64,000 nt of DNA from an uncultured Ignatzschineria sp. (GCA_945639195.1 CALZEE010000010.1:1-64000), one strand, 5' to 3'; positions 36,966 through 49,096 are shown, counted from the stretch's first letter. The notes: generated from the letters alone by a model not told the origin. Made by a program: numbers and translations.

Positions 36966-37853
36966 CTAAAAACGATAAAACGGCGAAATAGCATCATCCT
37001 TCGCAAGCTCGATTGTTTCGACAAAGGCTTTTAAGACGGGGCTGATCTCTTCGTTGCCGCGGTAGATAAAGGTTGTGGTGATTTCACTGAATGCCGCCGG
37101 CAATTCGTGGCAATGAATCAGGCCTGTTTTCTCATAATGTTGTACCGCTGAATACGGGACATAAGCAATTCCAAGGCCGGAGATAACGCTACCTAAGGTT
37201 GTTTCTAGCGTTCCGAGCTCCATGTTTTTGGTTGCTTCTAAGCCTTGGGATTTGAGCCATTCGTGGAATTTTGCACGATAACCACAGCCATCACTAAAGC
37301 TTAACAGCGGGCGCTCTAGTAATTCTGTTAAATCTTCCGCATGATGATCAGCGATTAGAACAAGTTTTTCCTCGAATACATCAAGCTCTTTTAACTCGGG
37401 GTGCCCAGTTAAACGGCTTTTCGTCACAAACGCGCCATCGAGCTGATAATTGAGGACTTTATCGCGTAGTTCTGTTGTTACACCGGTAGCGAGACGAAGA
37501 TCCACACTTGAGTAGTTTTTGTTGAATTTAGAGAGAATCAGCGGCAGCTTAATGACCGTTTCTACCGATGCGATCTCGAGCTTTCCTATCGGCTGCCCGC
37601 CAGAGCGTGCGACTTGGAGCATTTTATCGGAGAGTTCGATAATCTTATACGCAAGATCAATTAAGACCTTTCCTTCCGGCGTTAATTGCATACCCTGCTT
37701 ACTTCTAAAAAAGAGCGGGATATTGAGATCATCTTCGAGCTTTTGAATCCGTGAGCTCACATTAGACTGCACATAATTGAGCTCTTTTGCCGCATGGCTA
37801 ATAGACCCTAATTCTGCCACTTTCACAAAAATTCGTAAATCACGTCCGTTCAT
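36966..37853 (-). CDS. LysR-family transcriptional regulator
   Basis: 295 residues from the ATG at 37853, preceded by AGGGGATAAGA. The N-terminal helix-turn-helix is typical: DLRIFVKVAELGSISHAAKE and VQSNVSSRIQKLE. The co-inducer domain covers about 90-295. It is divergent from an EamA exporter gene 428 bp away and probably controls it; the ligand is unknown. An upstream in-frame region to 37943 lacks a good RBS and is not conserved in the family. Confidence 0.9.
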   Translation of the reverse strand: MNGRDLRIFVKVAELGSISHAAKELNYVQSNVSSRIQKLEDDLNIPLFFRSKQGMQLTPEGKVLIDLAYKIIELSDKMLQVARSGGQPIGKLEIASVETVIKLPLILSKFNKNYSSVDLRLATGVTTELRDKVLNYQLDGAFVTKSRLTGHPELKELDVFEEKLVLIADHHAEDLTELLERPLLSFSDGCGYRAKFHEWLKSQGLEATKNMELGTLETTLGSVISGLGIAYVPYSAVQHYEKTGLIHCHELPAAFSEITTTFIYRGNEEISPVLKAFVETIELAKDDAISPFYRF

Positions 37854-38281
37854 TGTCTTATCCCCTACTTTTGCCTCATTGCGCACTAGGATTTTGGTCC
37901 TATTTTTAATGGTTGACGCAACAGAGATTGAGATCGCTCTCATTAATCAATGACCCAGATAACCTATCTGCGTCTTATCTCTTCTATTTTCTATGATATT
38001 AACGAATTGATTCAGATGATATTCCCTATCTTACTGATCCGTTTCCTAGATCCAATAGTATAACCATCACTAAAAATGATCGCAATCAATATTATTAATC
38101 GTTTTACAAGATACAGCAACAGGATTACAGTAGAGCCCATAACGATAATAAGCATTCATGAGTAGCTGCGGAGTGACGCAGTGCAAACTCCTAAAATGCC
38201 AACCCAACAATTTCGAGTTTTAATTGATTAGATCGACCTTTTGAGCAACCTCAAAGGTCATTGAGAATGGAGTGATGTCAG
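37854..38281. other. LysR-EamA divergent intergenic region
   Basis: 428 bp. Holds the divergent promoters; a small hairpin CTGCG-N6-CGCAG lies at 38166-38181. No T-N11-A LysR box was picked out with confidence. Confidence 0.5.
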
Positions 38282-39319
38282 ATGGCTAGTCGTCAAAGTG
38301 TACTATTTGGTGCATTATTACTGATTATTGCAAGTGCTTCATGGGGCGCGATGTTCCCTGTTGCGGCTGAAATATTCAAAGTAATGAATCCTTTCTACTT
38401 TACCTTACTTCGTTACCTCCCCGTTGCGGTAATCTTAATCGTGATCCTCTATTTAAAAGAAGGACCCGCTGCATTTAAAACCGAAGGTCATACCTTTATG
38501 ATCTGGTTCTTTGGCACCATGGGTTTTACCGTTTATAACTTGTTAATGTTTATCGGACAAGATCAACTCGGCGATCCTGGCGTGTTAATCGCTTCAATCA
38601 TGGAAGCCTCTGTGCCTATCATTTCTGCCATTGTGATGTGGGCTTATTACCGTGCGAAACCGAGTAACTTTGTGTTAATGACGATTCTTATCGCATTTGT
38701 TGGAGTATTACTCGTTGTCACCAATGGCGACTTCTCCACACTAATGGGCGGCGGACGCTTATTACCGCTCTTCTTACTATTCCTTGGCGCACTCGGTTGG
38801 GCACTCTATACGATTGGTGGCTCACGCGTTCCTAAGTGGTCTGTGCTTCGTTACTCTACATTAAGTATTCTTTACGGAATGGGGACAACAACAATTGTGG
38901 TCATCATCGGCACAATGATGGGGAAAATTGCGGTTCCAACGATTCCTGAAATCGCATCAGTTAAATATCATCTGCTCTTTATGATCTTCCTCCCAGGACT
39001 CTTTGCCCTCATTGGTTGGAATAAAGGCGTGCAGATCTTAAGCCCGATTAATGCGGTACTCTTCATTAACTTTGCACCTGTTACCACGATTATTATCCGA
39101 ATGTTCCAAGGTCATATGATTCAGCCCTTTGAGCTCCTTGGCGTTATTATTGTCTGCAGCATGATTGTGGCAAATAACCTCTATAACCGCCTTATGCAGC
39201 ACCGTTCTAAAAGACGCTTAGCAAAAGCGCAAAAAAAGAGTGCTCAGAAACCAACTGAGATGACTTCAACAGAACATGATGCCTCAACGCTTGATGGCTT
39301 AGATGCAGCAAGATCATAA
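38282..39319 (+). CDS. EamA/DMT-family transporter
   Basis: 345 residues with ten TM helices in two EamA repeats (first at 1-140, second about 150-290, ending GVIIVCSMIVANN) and a basic C-terminal tail. The opening LIIASASWGAMFPVA is characteristic. The family exports amino acids, metabolites or drugs. It is probably under the divergent LysR regulator. An ATG at 38276 is out of frame, so the start at 38282 with GGAG 9-10 nt upstream is preferred. Confidence 0.88.
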   Translation: MASRQSVLFGALLLIIASASWGAMFPVAAEIFKVMNPFYFTLLRYLPVAVILIVILYLKEGPAAFKTEGHTFMIWFFGTMGFTVYNLLMFIGQDQLGDPGVLIASIMEASVPIISAIVMWAYYRAKPSNFVLMTILIAFVGVLLVVTNGDFSTLMGGGRLLPLFLLFLGALGWALYTIGGSRVPKWSVLRYSTLSILYGMGTTTIVVIIGTMMGKIAVPTIPEIASVKYHLLFMIFLPGLFALIGWNKGVQILSPINAVLFINFAPVTTIIIRMFQGHMIQPFELLGVIIVCSMIVANNLYNRLMQHRSKRRLAKAQKKSAQKPTEMTSTEHDASTLDGLDAARS

Positions 39320-39559
39320 TAAATGCCGGCATTTTAAATCAATTAAATTCTCCCCCTAATATTGCATGATATTAGGGTTTTTTTATTCCTTTTTCTATCC
39401 CTTGCATCCCTTAGGCTATCTACGATCATTATTGTTATCGCTATTCATCAAGTATTCGCGAAGATCAGCCAAAGGATCCGTACAATCGAAGCGCAAAGCT
39501 TGCGAGATCCTGCTTGAGCGTTTACATTAAGGGCTCATTACAGAATCATTGAGGCGCAT

Positions 39560-40192
39560 ATGCATCATCCATCGGCAGATAACATCCAAAATCTCTATCA
39601 ACGTTATGCGAAAGCGTGGCAAAAAATGCGCCATCAGTCGCCCTTTGTCGAGAAATCTTGGTTAGATCGTTTTATCAGCCAAATTCCCTTGCCGGAAGAG
39701 AATCCAGTGAATACAACGCCTACTATTTTGGATCTTGGCTGCGGAGAGGGCGTACCGATGGCAGCTTATTGTATCGATGCCGGCTTTGCGATTCACGGCG
39801 TTGATAGTGCAAAAGCGCAAATTAAAGCCGCAAGTAAAAAATTCAAAGCCCAAACATGGGAAATCGCCGATATGCGAACCTTTACAGCGGAATCTCTATT
39901 TGATGCCATCTTAGCGTGGGATAGTTTCTTCCACCTGCCTCAAGAAGATCAAAAAGCGATGTTCGCACAATTTGCTAAGCTCGCAAAACCCGGCGCACCT
40001 TTAATGTTTACCTCGGGTCCTGAAAATGGCGAGGCCATTGGGGAATTTAATGGCTATGAGCTCTATCACGCGAGCCTCTCGCCGGATGAATATCGCCAGC
40101 TCTTTATCGAGCATGGTTTTGGCTTGTTGCAATATACGCTACAAGATGAAAAATGCGGTGGCAGAACCGTTTGGCTTGTGAAAAAACGCTAA
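39560..40192 (+). CDS. Class I SAM-dependent methyltransferase
   Basis: 210 residues. Motif I TILDLGCGEGVPMAAY (about 55-70), HGVDSAKAQI (motif II region), DAILAWDSFFHLP (motif IV) and PGAPLMFTSG are all seen. It is shorter than ubiquinone or biotin methyltransferases and belongs to the general Methyltransf_25/11 group. Substrate unknown. Start supported by GAGG about 6 nt upstream of ATG. Confidence 0.87.
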   Translation: MHHPSADNIQNLYQRYAKAWQKMRHQSPFVEKSWLDRFISQIPLPEENPVNTTPTILDLGCGEGVPMAAYCIDAGFAIHGVDSAKAQIKAASKKFKAQTWEIADMRTFTAESLFDAILAWDSFFHLPQEDQKAMFAQFAKLAKPGAPLMFTSGPENGEAIGEFNGYELYHASLSPDEYRQLFIEHGFGLLQYTLQDEKCGGRTVWLVKKR

Positions 40193-40380
40193 CGTCAAAA
40201 AGCTTCGAGGAGATAAGGGTAACCACTTGATTCAAAAAGACTTAATCGGATTTTACTAGCATCTATTTATCATGAATACCCTGATTATCATAGATTGCAT
40301 GACAACAAAAAGCGTGATCAGGATTATCGCCTCATCACGCTTTTAGATCTCTCTCTTTTGATACGATTATCTATCGATCG

Positions 40381-40725
40381 TTATAGAAACTGCTTCTCAA
40401 AATCAGCCACAGAGAACCCCACAAATGCTTGCGCACCATCGACAATCAAGGGACGCTTAATGAGCGTTGGATTTGCGATTAAAATGGGGGTTGCCGTTGC
40501 CGGATCTAATACGGCTTCTTTCTCGCTCTCTGAAAGTGCACGCCATGAAGTGCTGCGCTTATTCACGAGTTTATCTAACCCAATCAGCTTTAAAATGCCG
40601 GCAATCTCTTCCGGCGTTAAAGGCGGTTTACGGTAATCTTGAAAGGTGTATTCGATCTTATTATTATCGAGCCATGTAAACGCTTTTTTCATCGTATCGC
40701 AGTTTTTAATGCCATAAACAATCAT
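40381..40725 (-). CDS. ArsC/Spx-family protein, YffB type
   Basis: 114 residues from ATG at 40725 with AAGGGA upstream. The ArsC-like fold is shown by MIVYGIKNCDTMKKAFTWL, where a single Cys replaces the CxxC of Spx, as in YffB. NKRSTSWRALSESEK and TLIKRPLIVDG also match. YffB-type proteins are thought to be glutathione-linked reductases; the substrate is unproven. It begins 46 bp after the M20 hydrolase stop on the same strand, so the two may be co-transcribed. Confidence 0.85.
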   Translation of the reverse strand: MIVYGIKNCDTMKKAFTWLDNNKIEYTFQDYRKPPLTPEEIAGILKLIGLDKLVNKRSTSWRALSESEKEAVLDPATATPILIANPTLIKRPLIVDGAQAFVGFSVADFEKQFL

Positions 40726-40771
40726 TGTCTCTGTTCCCTTCTCTTCGAATTTTGGATCTCTTTTATGAGAT

Positions 40772-41974
40772 CTACTTTGAAAAATAGTGCGGATATTGTA
40801 CCACTGCATTAATCGTTAGTTGTAGCCCATAGAGCAATACACGTTCATCAATCCAGAATTTTGGATGATGGTGCGGATAGTCAAAGCCTGCTTCATCATT
40901 AGTCGCGCCAATAAAGACAAAGGTGGAGGGCACAATATCAGAAAATGCGCTAAAATCTTCGCCGGCAAGCATACAGCGCTCAGCCACTACTTTCGTCGAT
41001 TCCATTTGGTGAGCAATGCTACGGATAAAGGCTGTCTTTTTCGCATCATTTTGAATCATGCTATAACCTTGCCTAAAGCTCACTTCACACGTTGCGCCAA
41101 ACTCCTCGCAAGTCGTGTACGCCATTCTAATAATGGCATCTTTAAAGTGCGCACGCATTGCTTCGCTAGTCGTACGAACACTACCACCGAGCGTACAGCT
41201 ATCTGGAATCACATTTAAAGATGACGTTGAACCCGCCTGAAACACGGTGTTACTAATCACCCCGGCTTCAAAGGGGGATTTTTGCCGAGAAACAACACTC
41301 TGTAATTTCTGCACAATGAAGGAGCCGATAATCACAGGGTCCACCGTTGCATCCGGCTGCGAAGCATGTCCGCCTTTGCCTTGAATCTTAATGATATAAG
41401 AATCTGAATTCGAGCTCGCCGGCCCATCTTTCACATCGACCGTTCCAAGGGGCAACGTCGCCCAGATATGCTGTCCATAGATAAAATCTAATTCTTCAAA
41501 TAACCCCGTCGCCACCAGTTCTTGTGCGCCGCCCGGGTGCTTCTCTTCCCCATGTTGGAAGATCGCCCATACTTCACCTGTTAATTCGTCAAAATGCGCG
41601 TCAAAGTAACGGCATGCCGCCATGAGAATTGCTGAGTGCCCATCATGACCACATGCATGCATGACGCCCTCATTTTGTGACTTAAAGGTTAGATCATCAC
41701 GACCTTCTGTCACCGCTAAAGCATCCATGTCCGCACGAAGCCCGATCTTAGGGCCCGGTTTTCCGGTAATAAACTTCACTAGCACACTCGTTCCCACAGG
41801 GCGAAGAATCTCTACGTGCTGAAGCTTTTGCATCTCGTCAATAATGTATTGGGCTGTCTTATACTCCTGAAATGAAAGCTCAGGATGCGCGTGTAAATAA
41901 CGGCGGTAAGTCAGTAAATCCGGCTCATATTCCTCTAATTCAGATCTTAATATAAGAGGCGAGGGCTGTTCCAT
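40772..41974 (-). CDS. M20-family amidohydrolase (aminoacylase/hippurate hydrolase type)
   Basis: 400 residues from the ATG at 41974 with AAAGGA 6 nt before it. Metal ligands are in HACGHDGHSAILM and FQHGEEKHPGG, with HPELSFQEY at the N-terminus and GGHASQPDATVDP in the dimerisation domain. These identify the M20D subgroup, which removes acyl groups from amino acids or opens related amides. Substrate undefined. Confidence 0.9.
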   Translation of the reverse strand: MEQPSPLILRSELEEYEPDLLTYRRYLHAHPELSFQEYKTAQYIIDEMQKLQHVEILRPVGTSVLVKFITGKPGPKIGLRADMDALAVTEGRDDLTFKSQNEGVMHACGHDGHSAILMAACRYFDAHFDELTGEVWAIFQHGEEKHPGGAQELVATGLFEELDFIYGQHIWATLPLGTVDVKDGPASSNSDSYIIKIQGKGGHASQPDATVDPVIIGSFIVQKLQSVVSRQKSPFEAGVISNTVFQAGSTSSLNVIPDSCTLGGSVRTTSEAMRAHFKDAIIRMAYTTCEEFGATCEVSFRQGYSMIQNDAKKTAFIRSIAHQMESTKVVAERCMLAGEDFSAFSDIVPSTFVFIGATNDEAGFDYPHHHPKFWIDERVLLYGLQLTINAVVQYPHYFSK

Positions 41975-42199
41975 GAAATATCCTTTCAATAAATCAATAA
42001 TGGGGAAATAAAATACGCTGTTGTCACTCCACTCCATAATCTACTACAAGTTTGCACCGATGGCGCAAATATTCCACAATAAAGCGGATAGCGAGATGCA
42101 TTCTATGGTAAAAGAGTGATAACACCCGCCACATTCTCAAGAATGAGCGCTTTTTTAGCGCCTGATTTTTCATTGATCCCATCAATTTTTGAGGTTTAT

Positions 42200-43105
42200 A
42201 TGACAGATACTACACAATATCCTTTTATCGATGCCTTGATAGATACGCAGATGCTAGCAACGCGCCTACAAAGTACAGATAAACTACTCGCGCCTCTCAA
42301 GATCATTGATGCGCGTTTTGATCTGATGAAGCCTCAATATGGGCAAGAAGCTTATCAAACCAGCCGAATCCCAACAGCGCTGCGCGTGGAGCTAGAGCAA
42401 TCAATCTGCGCGCCTAAAACCGGTCAAAATGGTCGTCACCCGATTCAATCGCCGGAGAAACTCATCTCCGTATTTCAAAATCTCGGCATTAATCATGGGG
42501 ACCATGTGGTAATCTATGATGATAAGAGTGGCATGTTTGCGAGCCATATCTGGTGGGTTTTACGCCATCTTGGGCATGCTTCTGTGCAAGTCCTCAATGG
42601 TGGAATCGACGCTTGGAAAAATGCCGGCTTTGCGCTTGAAACAGGTGCGCCGAGTATCATTAACATGCCGGGAAATATTACGCGCCAAGAGAGCGAATTT
42701 AGCATCATCACCACCGATGAGATCTTGAGTGATCTAGATGCAAAAGAGCAACGTGAATTACATATTATCGATGCCAGAGGCGCTGCAAGATTTAGAGGCG
42801 AGATGGAACCACTCGATCCTGTTGCAGGGCATATCCCCTTTGCGATTAACAGCCCCTTTGAGCTCAATCTCGGCGAAGATGGGCACTTTAAAGATCGTGC
42901 AGTATTACAAGCAGAATGGGAAGCGCGCCTTGCCGGCATTGAGCCAAGCCAAGTGGTGCATCAATGTGGGTCTGGTGTTTCTGCATGCCATAATCTCTTT
43001 GCGCTCTACTACGCCGGATTTGGTCCGACAAAACTCTATCATGGCTCATGGAGTGAATGGTGCGCAGATGTAGAAAGACCCGTTGCACTTGGGGAAGAAG
43101 CGTAA
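42200..43105 (+). CDS. sseA: 3-mercaptopyruvate/thiosulfate sulfurtransferase (SseA-type, two rhodanese domains)
   Basis: 301 residues from the ATG at 42200 (GAGG upstream). Two rhodanese domains: inactive N-terminal (about 15-150) and catalytic C-terminal (165-300). The active loop reads HQCGSGVSACHN; CGSGV is the pattern of mercaptopyruvate sulfurtransferases, while thiosulfate enzymes usually have CRKGV. The motif LNGGIDAWKNAG in domain one is typical. It transfers sulfane sulfur from mercaptopyruvate to thiols or cyanide. Confidence 0.88.
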   Translation: MTDTTQYPFIDALIDTQMLATRLQSTDKLLAPLKIIDARFDLMKPQYGQEAYQTSRIPTALRVELEQSICAPKTGQNGRHPIQSPEKLISVFQNLGINHGDHVVIYDDKSGMFASHIWWVLRHLGHASVQVLNGGIDAWKNAGFALETGAPSIINMPGNITRQESEFSIITTDEILSDLDAKEQRELHIIDARGAARFRGEMEPLDPVAGHIPFAINSPFELNLGEDGHFKDRAVLQAEWEARLAGIEPSQVVHQCGSGVSACHNLFALYYAGFGPTKLYHGSWSEWCADVERPVALGEEA

Positions 43106-43206
43106 TCACTTCCTTGCCCTTCCTTATTGCCGGCAATCGGGATAGAAAAAACAATGTAAACAGACTATAAAAGTCATCGTAGAAGCACAATAAAAATAGA
43201 CGTAGA

Positions 43207-43260
43207 AAAACTCAGCTTATAGAAAGGAATACCGTATTCCCTGCTCTTAAGCTGAGTTTT
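43207..43260. terminator. Bidirectional terminator between sseA and the paralogue cluster
   Basis: Stem AAAACTCAGCTTA/TAAGCTGAGTTTT enclosing a second hairpin GGAATAC-CG-TATTCC. Confidence 0.8.
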
Positions 43261-43337
43261 AAAGTTTAAGATCCATAATCTTGAGTTTAATCATTTGAGA
43301 TTGAAGCGTTAAGATTGAGACTTTGAGATTCTCGGTT

Positions 43338-43817
43338 TTATGACTTTGACGAATATATATCTCGCAAGCAATCAACGCTCTCCAAATCCACAATATAGTC
43401 CTTGGGTTTATTAAGATCGACCCAAACAGGAATGAGCGTTTCCGGGGTTAAATAAGCACTCGGATCTTTGGTCATTGTGTCACTCTTAAACTGATAAACC
43501 ATCTGCTTCTCAGCATCAAACCATTCTGAAACAATCTGATAATTCGTGTATTTGCGGTGTTTTTGATCTGTATGCGTGACTTTATAAACCTGCAAAAAAT
43601 GCGTTTGCAACCAAATACCATGCGCTTCAAGCTGATTCACTAAGCGCATGCGATGCGTTAAGAGATAGAGCGGGATAAAACTCATAAGCATCACAAAGGG
43701 GCCCAATATTACGAGAAAAAGGCTTCTTTCAGCAATCCCAAAGATCACCATCATTAATCCAAAGCCACCAAAGGCAAGGATCATCACAAGAGAGACTAAG
43801 CGCTCACCCATTGTCAT
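43338..43817 (-). CDS. Two-TM protein with small soluble domain, tandem paralogue 1 (DUF3592-like)
   Basis: 159 residues. Two TM helices (about 8-28 and 32-53) lead into a soluble beta-type domain with SEWFDAEKQMVYQFKSD, DPSAYLTPETLIPV and PKDYIVDLE. This domain recurs in the three upstream genes, so the four are ancient tandem duplicates; it is reminiscent of DUF3592. Function unknown. AAGGAG precedes the start. Last gene of the cluster, 49 bp after paralogue 2. Confidence 0.75.
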   Translation of the reverse strand: MTMGERLVSLVMILAFGGFGLMMVIFGIAERSLFLVILGPFVMLMSFIPLYLLTHRMRLVNQLEAHGIWLQTHFLQVYKVTHTDQKHRKYTNYQIVSEWFDAEKQMVYQFKSDTMTKDPSAYLTPETLIPVWVDLNKPKDYIVDLESVDCLRDIYSSKS

Positions 43818-43866
43818 TCTAGACTCCTTTCATTCCCATTCCGTTACCGATAAAAAAGCAGAAGGT

Positions 43867-44322
43867 TCACGACCGCGTGATTGTTTCGATATAGCTCATA
43901 TCCATATAATGCTGTTTCGGATTTTGGGGATTTAAATATACAGGGATCTTCATATCTGGCGTTAAATATCGGCTAGGATCATCGCTAATCGGGCCACTCT
44001 TAAAGCGATACATTATATGATTTACCTGATCATACCATTCGGATCGGATGAGATAAGGCTGCCAGCCATTCACCGCATAGATCGCCCGCGTCACATCGAC
44101 AAAGTCCGTCATCACCAATTGCCCACTTGTCAGCATTTTTTGCCTCGTATGCTTTTTGATTAATATGAGATAGAGCGGCGTAAAGGCAATGAAACTCATA
44201 ATCAGCCCTGGGACTAAGAGTATAGGAATCCCTTCTACCAGCGCGAAAATCGTTAATAAGAGTCCAAATCCTCCAAACAGGAGGATGATCATCCCTAGTG
44301 TAAACCGTGCACCAAATGGCAT
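43867..44322 (-). CDS. Two-TM protein with small soluble domain, tandem paralogue 2
   Basis: 151 residues. Same plan as its neighbours: two N-terminal TM helices, then SEWYDQVNHIMYRFKSG, DPSRYLTPDMKIPV and NPKQHYMDMS. It is the closest in motif wording to paralogue 1 and starts 13 bp after the stop of paralogue 3, with AGAGGAA before ATG. Function unknown. Confidence 0.75.
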   Translation of the reverse strand: MPFGARFTLGMIILLFGGFGLLLTIFALVEGIPILLVPGLIMSFIAFTPLYLILIKKHTRQKMLTSGQLVMTDFVDVTRAIYAVNGWQPYLIRSEWYDQVNHIMYRFKSGPISDDPSRYLTPDMKIPVYLNPQNPKQHYMDMSYIETITRS

Positions 44323-44335
44323 AAATATTCCTCTT

Positions 44336-44785
44336 CTAAACGCCGAAGCTTTCCGGCAAAAAGCTTAAATCCATATAATTATGCATGAAGTTATTGGGGT
44401 CCACCTTCACAAAGATCTTATTATCCGGGTTAATAAGCGCTGTCGGGTCTTTCCAAAGCAGATTACTCTTAAAGTAATAGAGCGTATTATTGGCAACGTC
44501 TAACCACTCAGTTTGAATCGTATAAGTCGCGCGATCATTCATCGTCAAATCACTCAAGAGCACTGAGACAAAGGTTGTCTCCAATAATCGGCCATGGGCT
44601 TTAACGCTCGCTTGAATCTGTTTTTTGCGAATGATAAAAATCACAGGCGTCCAACCACCGATAGAAAACAACGTCCCAACCGCTAACATTACGGGTTCTC
44701 CACTATAGAAAAAGCCGATGATAAGCCCTGTCCCAATAATGGCAAAGATCGACATAAAAGCCATAATCCCATTTTGTGCATTCAT
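44336..44785 (-). CDS. Two-TM protein with small soluble domain, tandem paralogue 3
   Basis: 149 residues. Two TM helices followed by TEWLDVANNTLYYFKSN, DPTALINPDNKIFV and HNYMDLSFLP. Conserved TEW-D, Y-FKS and Y-DLS positions link it with the other three. RBS GGGAG upstream of ATG. Function unknown. Confidence 0.75.
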   Translation of the reverse strand: MNAQNGIMAFMSIFAIIGTGLIIGFFYSGEPVMLAVGTLFSIGGWTPVIFIIRKKQIQASVKAHGRLLETTFVSVLLSDLTMNDRATYTIQTEWLDVANNTLYYFKSNLLWKDPTALINPDNKIFVKVDPNNFMHNYMDLSFLPESFGV

Positions 44786-44821
44786 CGATTATTCTCCCTC
44801 TTCTTCACCTTGAAAAAATCA

Positions 44822-45259
44822 CTATGCATAACGCGGTAACATTGAGAGATCCACCACATAGAGTTGATAGTTATTGCGACTAATTTTTACCGGAATCTGT
44901 TTTCCCTCTAAAAACCGTTTCGGGTTCACTTCGACATAATCGCTCTTAAAGTAAAACATCGCCCCACCATCTGGATCTTGCCACTTGGTATGAACATAAT
45001 GGAGATTATCACCAAGCGACTCAACATAATCGAAGGTCGTCATAATCTCGACATAATCTTCCGCCACAATCCGCTTTTTACGCACAATCCGCAGTTCATA
45101 GGTCACGGCATAGACTAATAATGCCAAGAAAAAGAGCCCAAAACCAAAGGGAATAATCGTGCCAACAGTATCACCATGATTCGTCGAGACAAAATATGAG
45201 AGCCAAAAAAAGAGAATAATCAATCCGACTAATAACGTATACCCAAATACTTGCTTCAT
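44822..45259 (-). CDS. Two-TM protein with small soluble domain, tandem paralogue 4 (most diverged)
   Basis: 145 residues, first gene of the cluster. Two TM helices (7-27, 34-54) precede TKWQDPDGGAMFYFKSD, KRFLEGKQIPV and YVVDLSMLP. It keeps the FKS and DLS anchors but has lost the DP-x-YL motif, so it is the most distant copy. AGAGGA lies close to ATG. Function unknown. Confidence 0.73.
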   Translation of the reverse strand: MKQVFGYTLLVGLIILFFWLSYFVSTNHGDTVGTIIPFGFGLFFLALLVYAVTYELRIVRKKRIVAEDYVEIMTTFDYVESLGDNLHYVHTKWQDPDGGAMFYFKSDYVEVNPKRFLEGKQIPVKISRNNYQLYVVDLSMLPRYA

Positions 45260-45495
45260 AATCCTCTATTTTATCCTTCTCATTCGCCAATCATTACAAG
45301 GCATGGTGCTGATCTTAACTGCTATTGACATGATTTAAAATTTGATTATTCAATAATCTCATCCTTAAAATCCGCGTAAAATATTGAATATTTACAAAAT
45401 CGATATTGATGAGAAAATCGATAAATTTATAGCGTTCTATAGTAAGGATTTAGCTTCTTGTTTGCAAGCAGATGAAATCCCTTAAAAACAGGACT

Positions 45496-46650
45496 TTAAA
45501 CGCCTGTCTGTAAACACCATAAACGCGCGATATTACGACTGGTCGCAATAATATTTTCTCGCGCCGATAAGAGCGAAACTTCCAGCGCTTCGGGTCTTTG
45601 CGTAATTGAGAAGAGCGCATCAATCCCTTTCTCATGCACCAATGAAGCGCCTTCCCCGATATTGCCGGCAATCGCGACGACAGGTTTATCATATTTTTTC
45701 GCCAGTTGCGCTACGCCCACAGGCGTTTTCCCGTAGATGCTTTGAGCATCGATCTTCCCCTCGCCGGTAATCACTAAATCTGCCTGCTGGACCTTTTGAG
45801 CAAAGCCGACGGCATCTAAGACAATCTCAATGCCGGACTTTAATCGACCTTGTAAAAAGGCATTGCCGGCAAACCCCATCCCACCCGCGGCGCCGCTTCC
45901 GGCATTATCTCGCACATCAATTCCTAACGTGCTTGCGGTAATATCTGCGTAATGGGATAGCGCCTGATCTAATTGCCGGACATCCTCGTTTGATGCGCCT
46001 TTTTGCGGCCCAAAAATTGCCGAAGCACCAGCATTTCCGGTTAAGGGATTATCAACATCACAGGCGATATCAAACTGTACATGGGCAAGCCTTGCATCCC
46101 ATTGGGAGAGATCAATCTTAGCGAGGTGCCTTAAAGCGGCGCCACCTTCCGGCAATGGTTCCCCTTTTGCATCTAAAAGTTGCGCGCCTAAAGCACGAAG
46201 CATTCCGGCACCTCCGTCATTTGTCGCGCTTCCCCCGATGGCTAGAATAATCGATGTGGCACCTTGATTTAACGCATCAAGAATAAGCTCCCCCGTCCCA
46301 AAACTCGAGGTTACCAGTGGATTTCGTTCAGCCGTAGAAAGACGCATTAAACCACTACTTTCTGCCATCTCAATAATCGCGAGTCGCTTGGATTTCACCC
46401 AGCCATAATTCGCTGTGATCTTACGCATTAAAGGATCATGCACCACAACAGGCAAGATCTCCCCTTGCATCGCGGCAATCATTGCCGGCATTGTTCCCTC
46501 GCCACCATCTGCAACAGGCAGCTTCGTAATAATCCCTTTGGGAAATCTCTCAAAAAAACCCGCCTCAAGAAACCCCGCTTCAATAGCATTGGCAACTGCT
46601 TCTGCCGTAAGGCTATCTTTAAATGAATCTGGTGCAATTAAGATGTGCAT
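45496..46650 (-). CDS. Glycerate kinase (GlxK/GarK type)
   Basis: 384 residues from the ATG at 46650, with AAGGAGAACGCC before it. Start MHILIAPDSFKDSL and the segments LPVADGGEGTMPAMI, GGSATNDGGAGMLRALG, GSGAAGGMGFAG and LVITGEGKIDAQSIYGKTP are hallmarks of the bacterial class II glycerate kinases. It phosphorylates D-glycerate, to 2-phosphoglycerate in characterised members. No other glyoxylate or galactarate genes lie nearby. Confidence 0.94.
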   Translation of the reverse strand: MHILIAPDSFKDSLTAEAVANAIEAGFLEAGFFERFPKGIITKLPVADGGEGTMPAMIAAMQGEILPVVVHDPLMRKITANYGWVKSKRLAIIEMAESSGLMRLSTAERNPLVTSSFGTGELILDALNQGATSIILAIGGSATNDGGAGMLRALGAQLLDAKGEPLPEGGAALRHLAKIDLSQWDARLAHVQFDIACDVDNPLTGNAGASAIFGPQKGASNEDVRQLDQALSHYADITASTLGIDVRDNAGSGAAGGMGFAGNAFLQGRLKSGIEIVLDAVGFAQKVQQADLVITGEGKIDAQSIYGKTPVGVAQLAKKYDKPVVAIAGNIGEGASLVHEKGIDALFSITQRPEALEVSLLSARENIIATSRNIARLWCLQTGV

Positions 46651-46807
46651 GGCGTTCTCCTTGGTTGATGATCTCTTCACAATATCAATTTACGGCGGTA
46701 ACTGACATTATTTCAAGAATTATAAAAAGTATCGCTCTCGCCCTACAATACAATGCCGGCATTCATGATTAACTGCATCATAAAAATCTCTACAAAAAAT
46801 GCGCCAT

Positions 46808-46846
46808 AAAAAGCCCAATGGCTCCGTGTAGGATTCCATTGGGCTT
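46808..46846 (-). terminator. Intrinsic terminator after the his operon
   Basis: Minus-strand stem AAGCCCAATGG/CCATTGGGCTT, followed by TTTTA. A second hairpin ATCACATCAC/GTGATGTGAT lies between it and the last his codon. Confidence 0.82.
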
Positions 46847-46897
46847 GCTTGCGTTCTATCACATCACGAAAAACAGTGATGTGATAAGGCTTTGCCA

Positions 46898-49053
<2,156 letters not shown>

Positions 49054-49096
49054 TTATTATTTCATCAATATTTTGTAGGTTTCTTATAAGTGAGAA

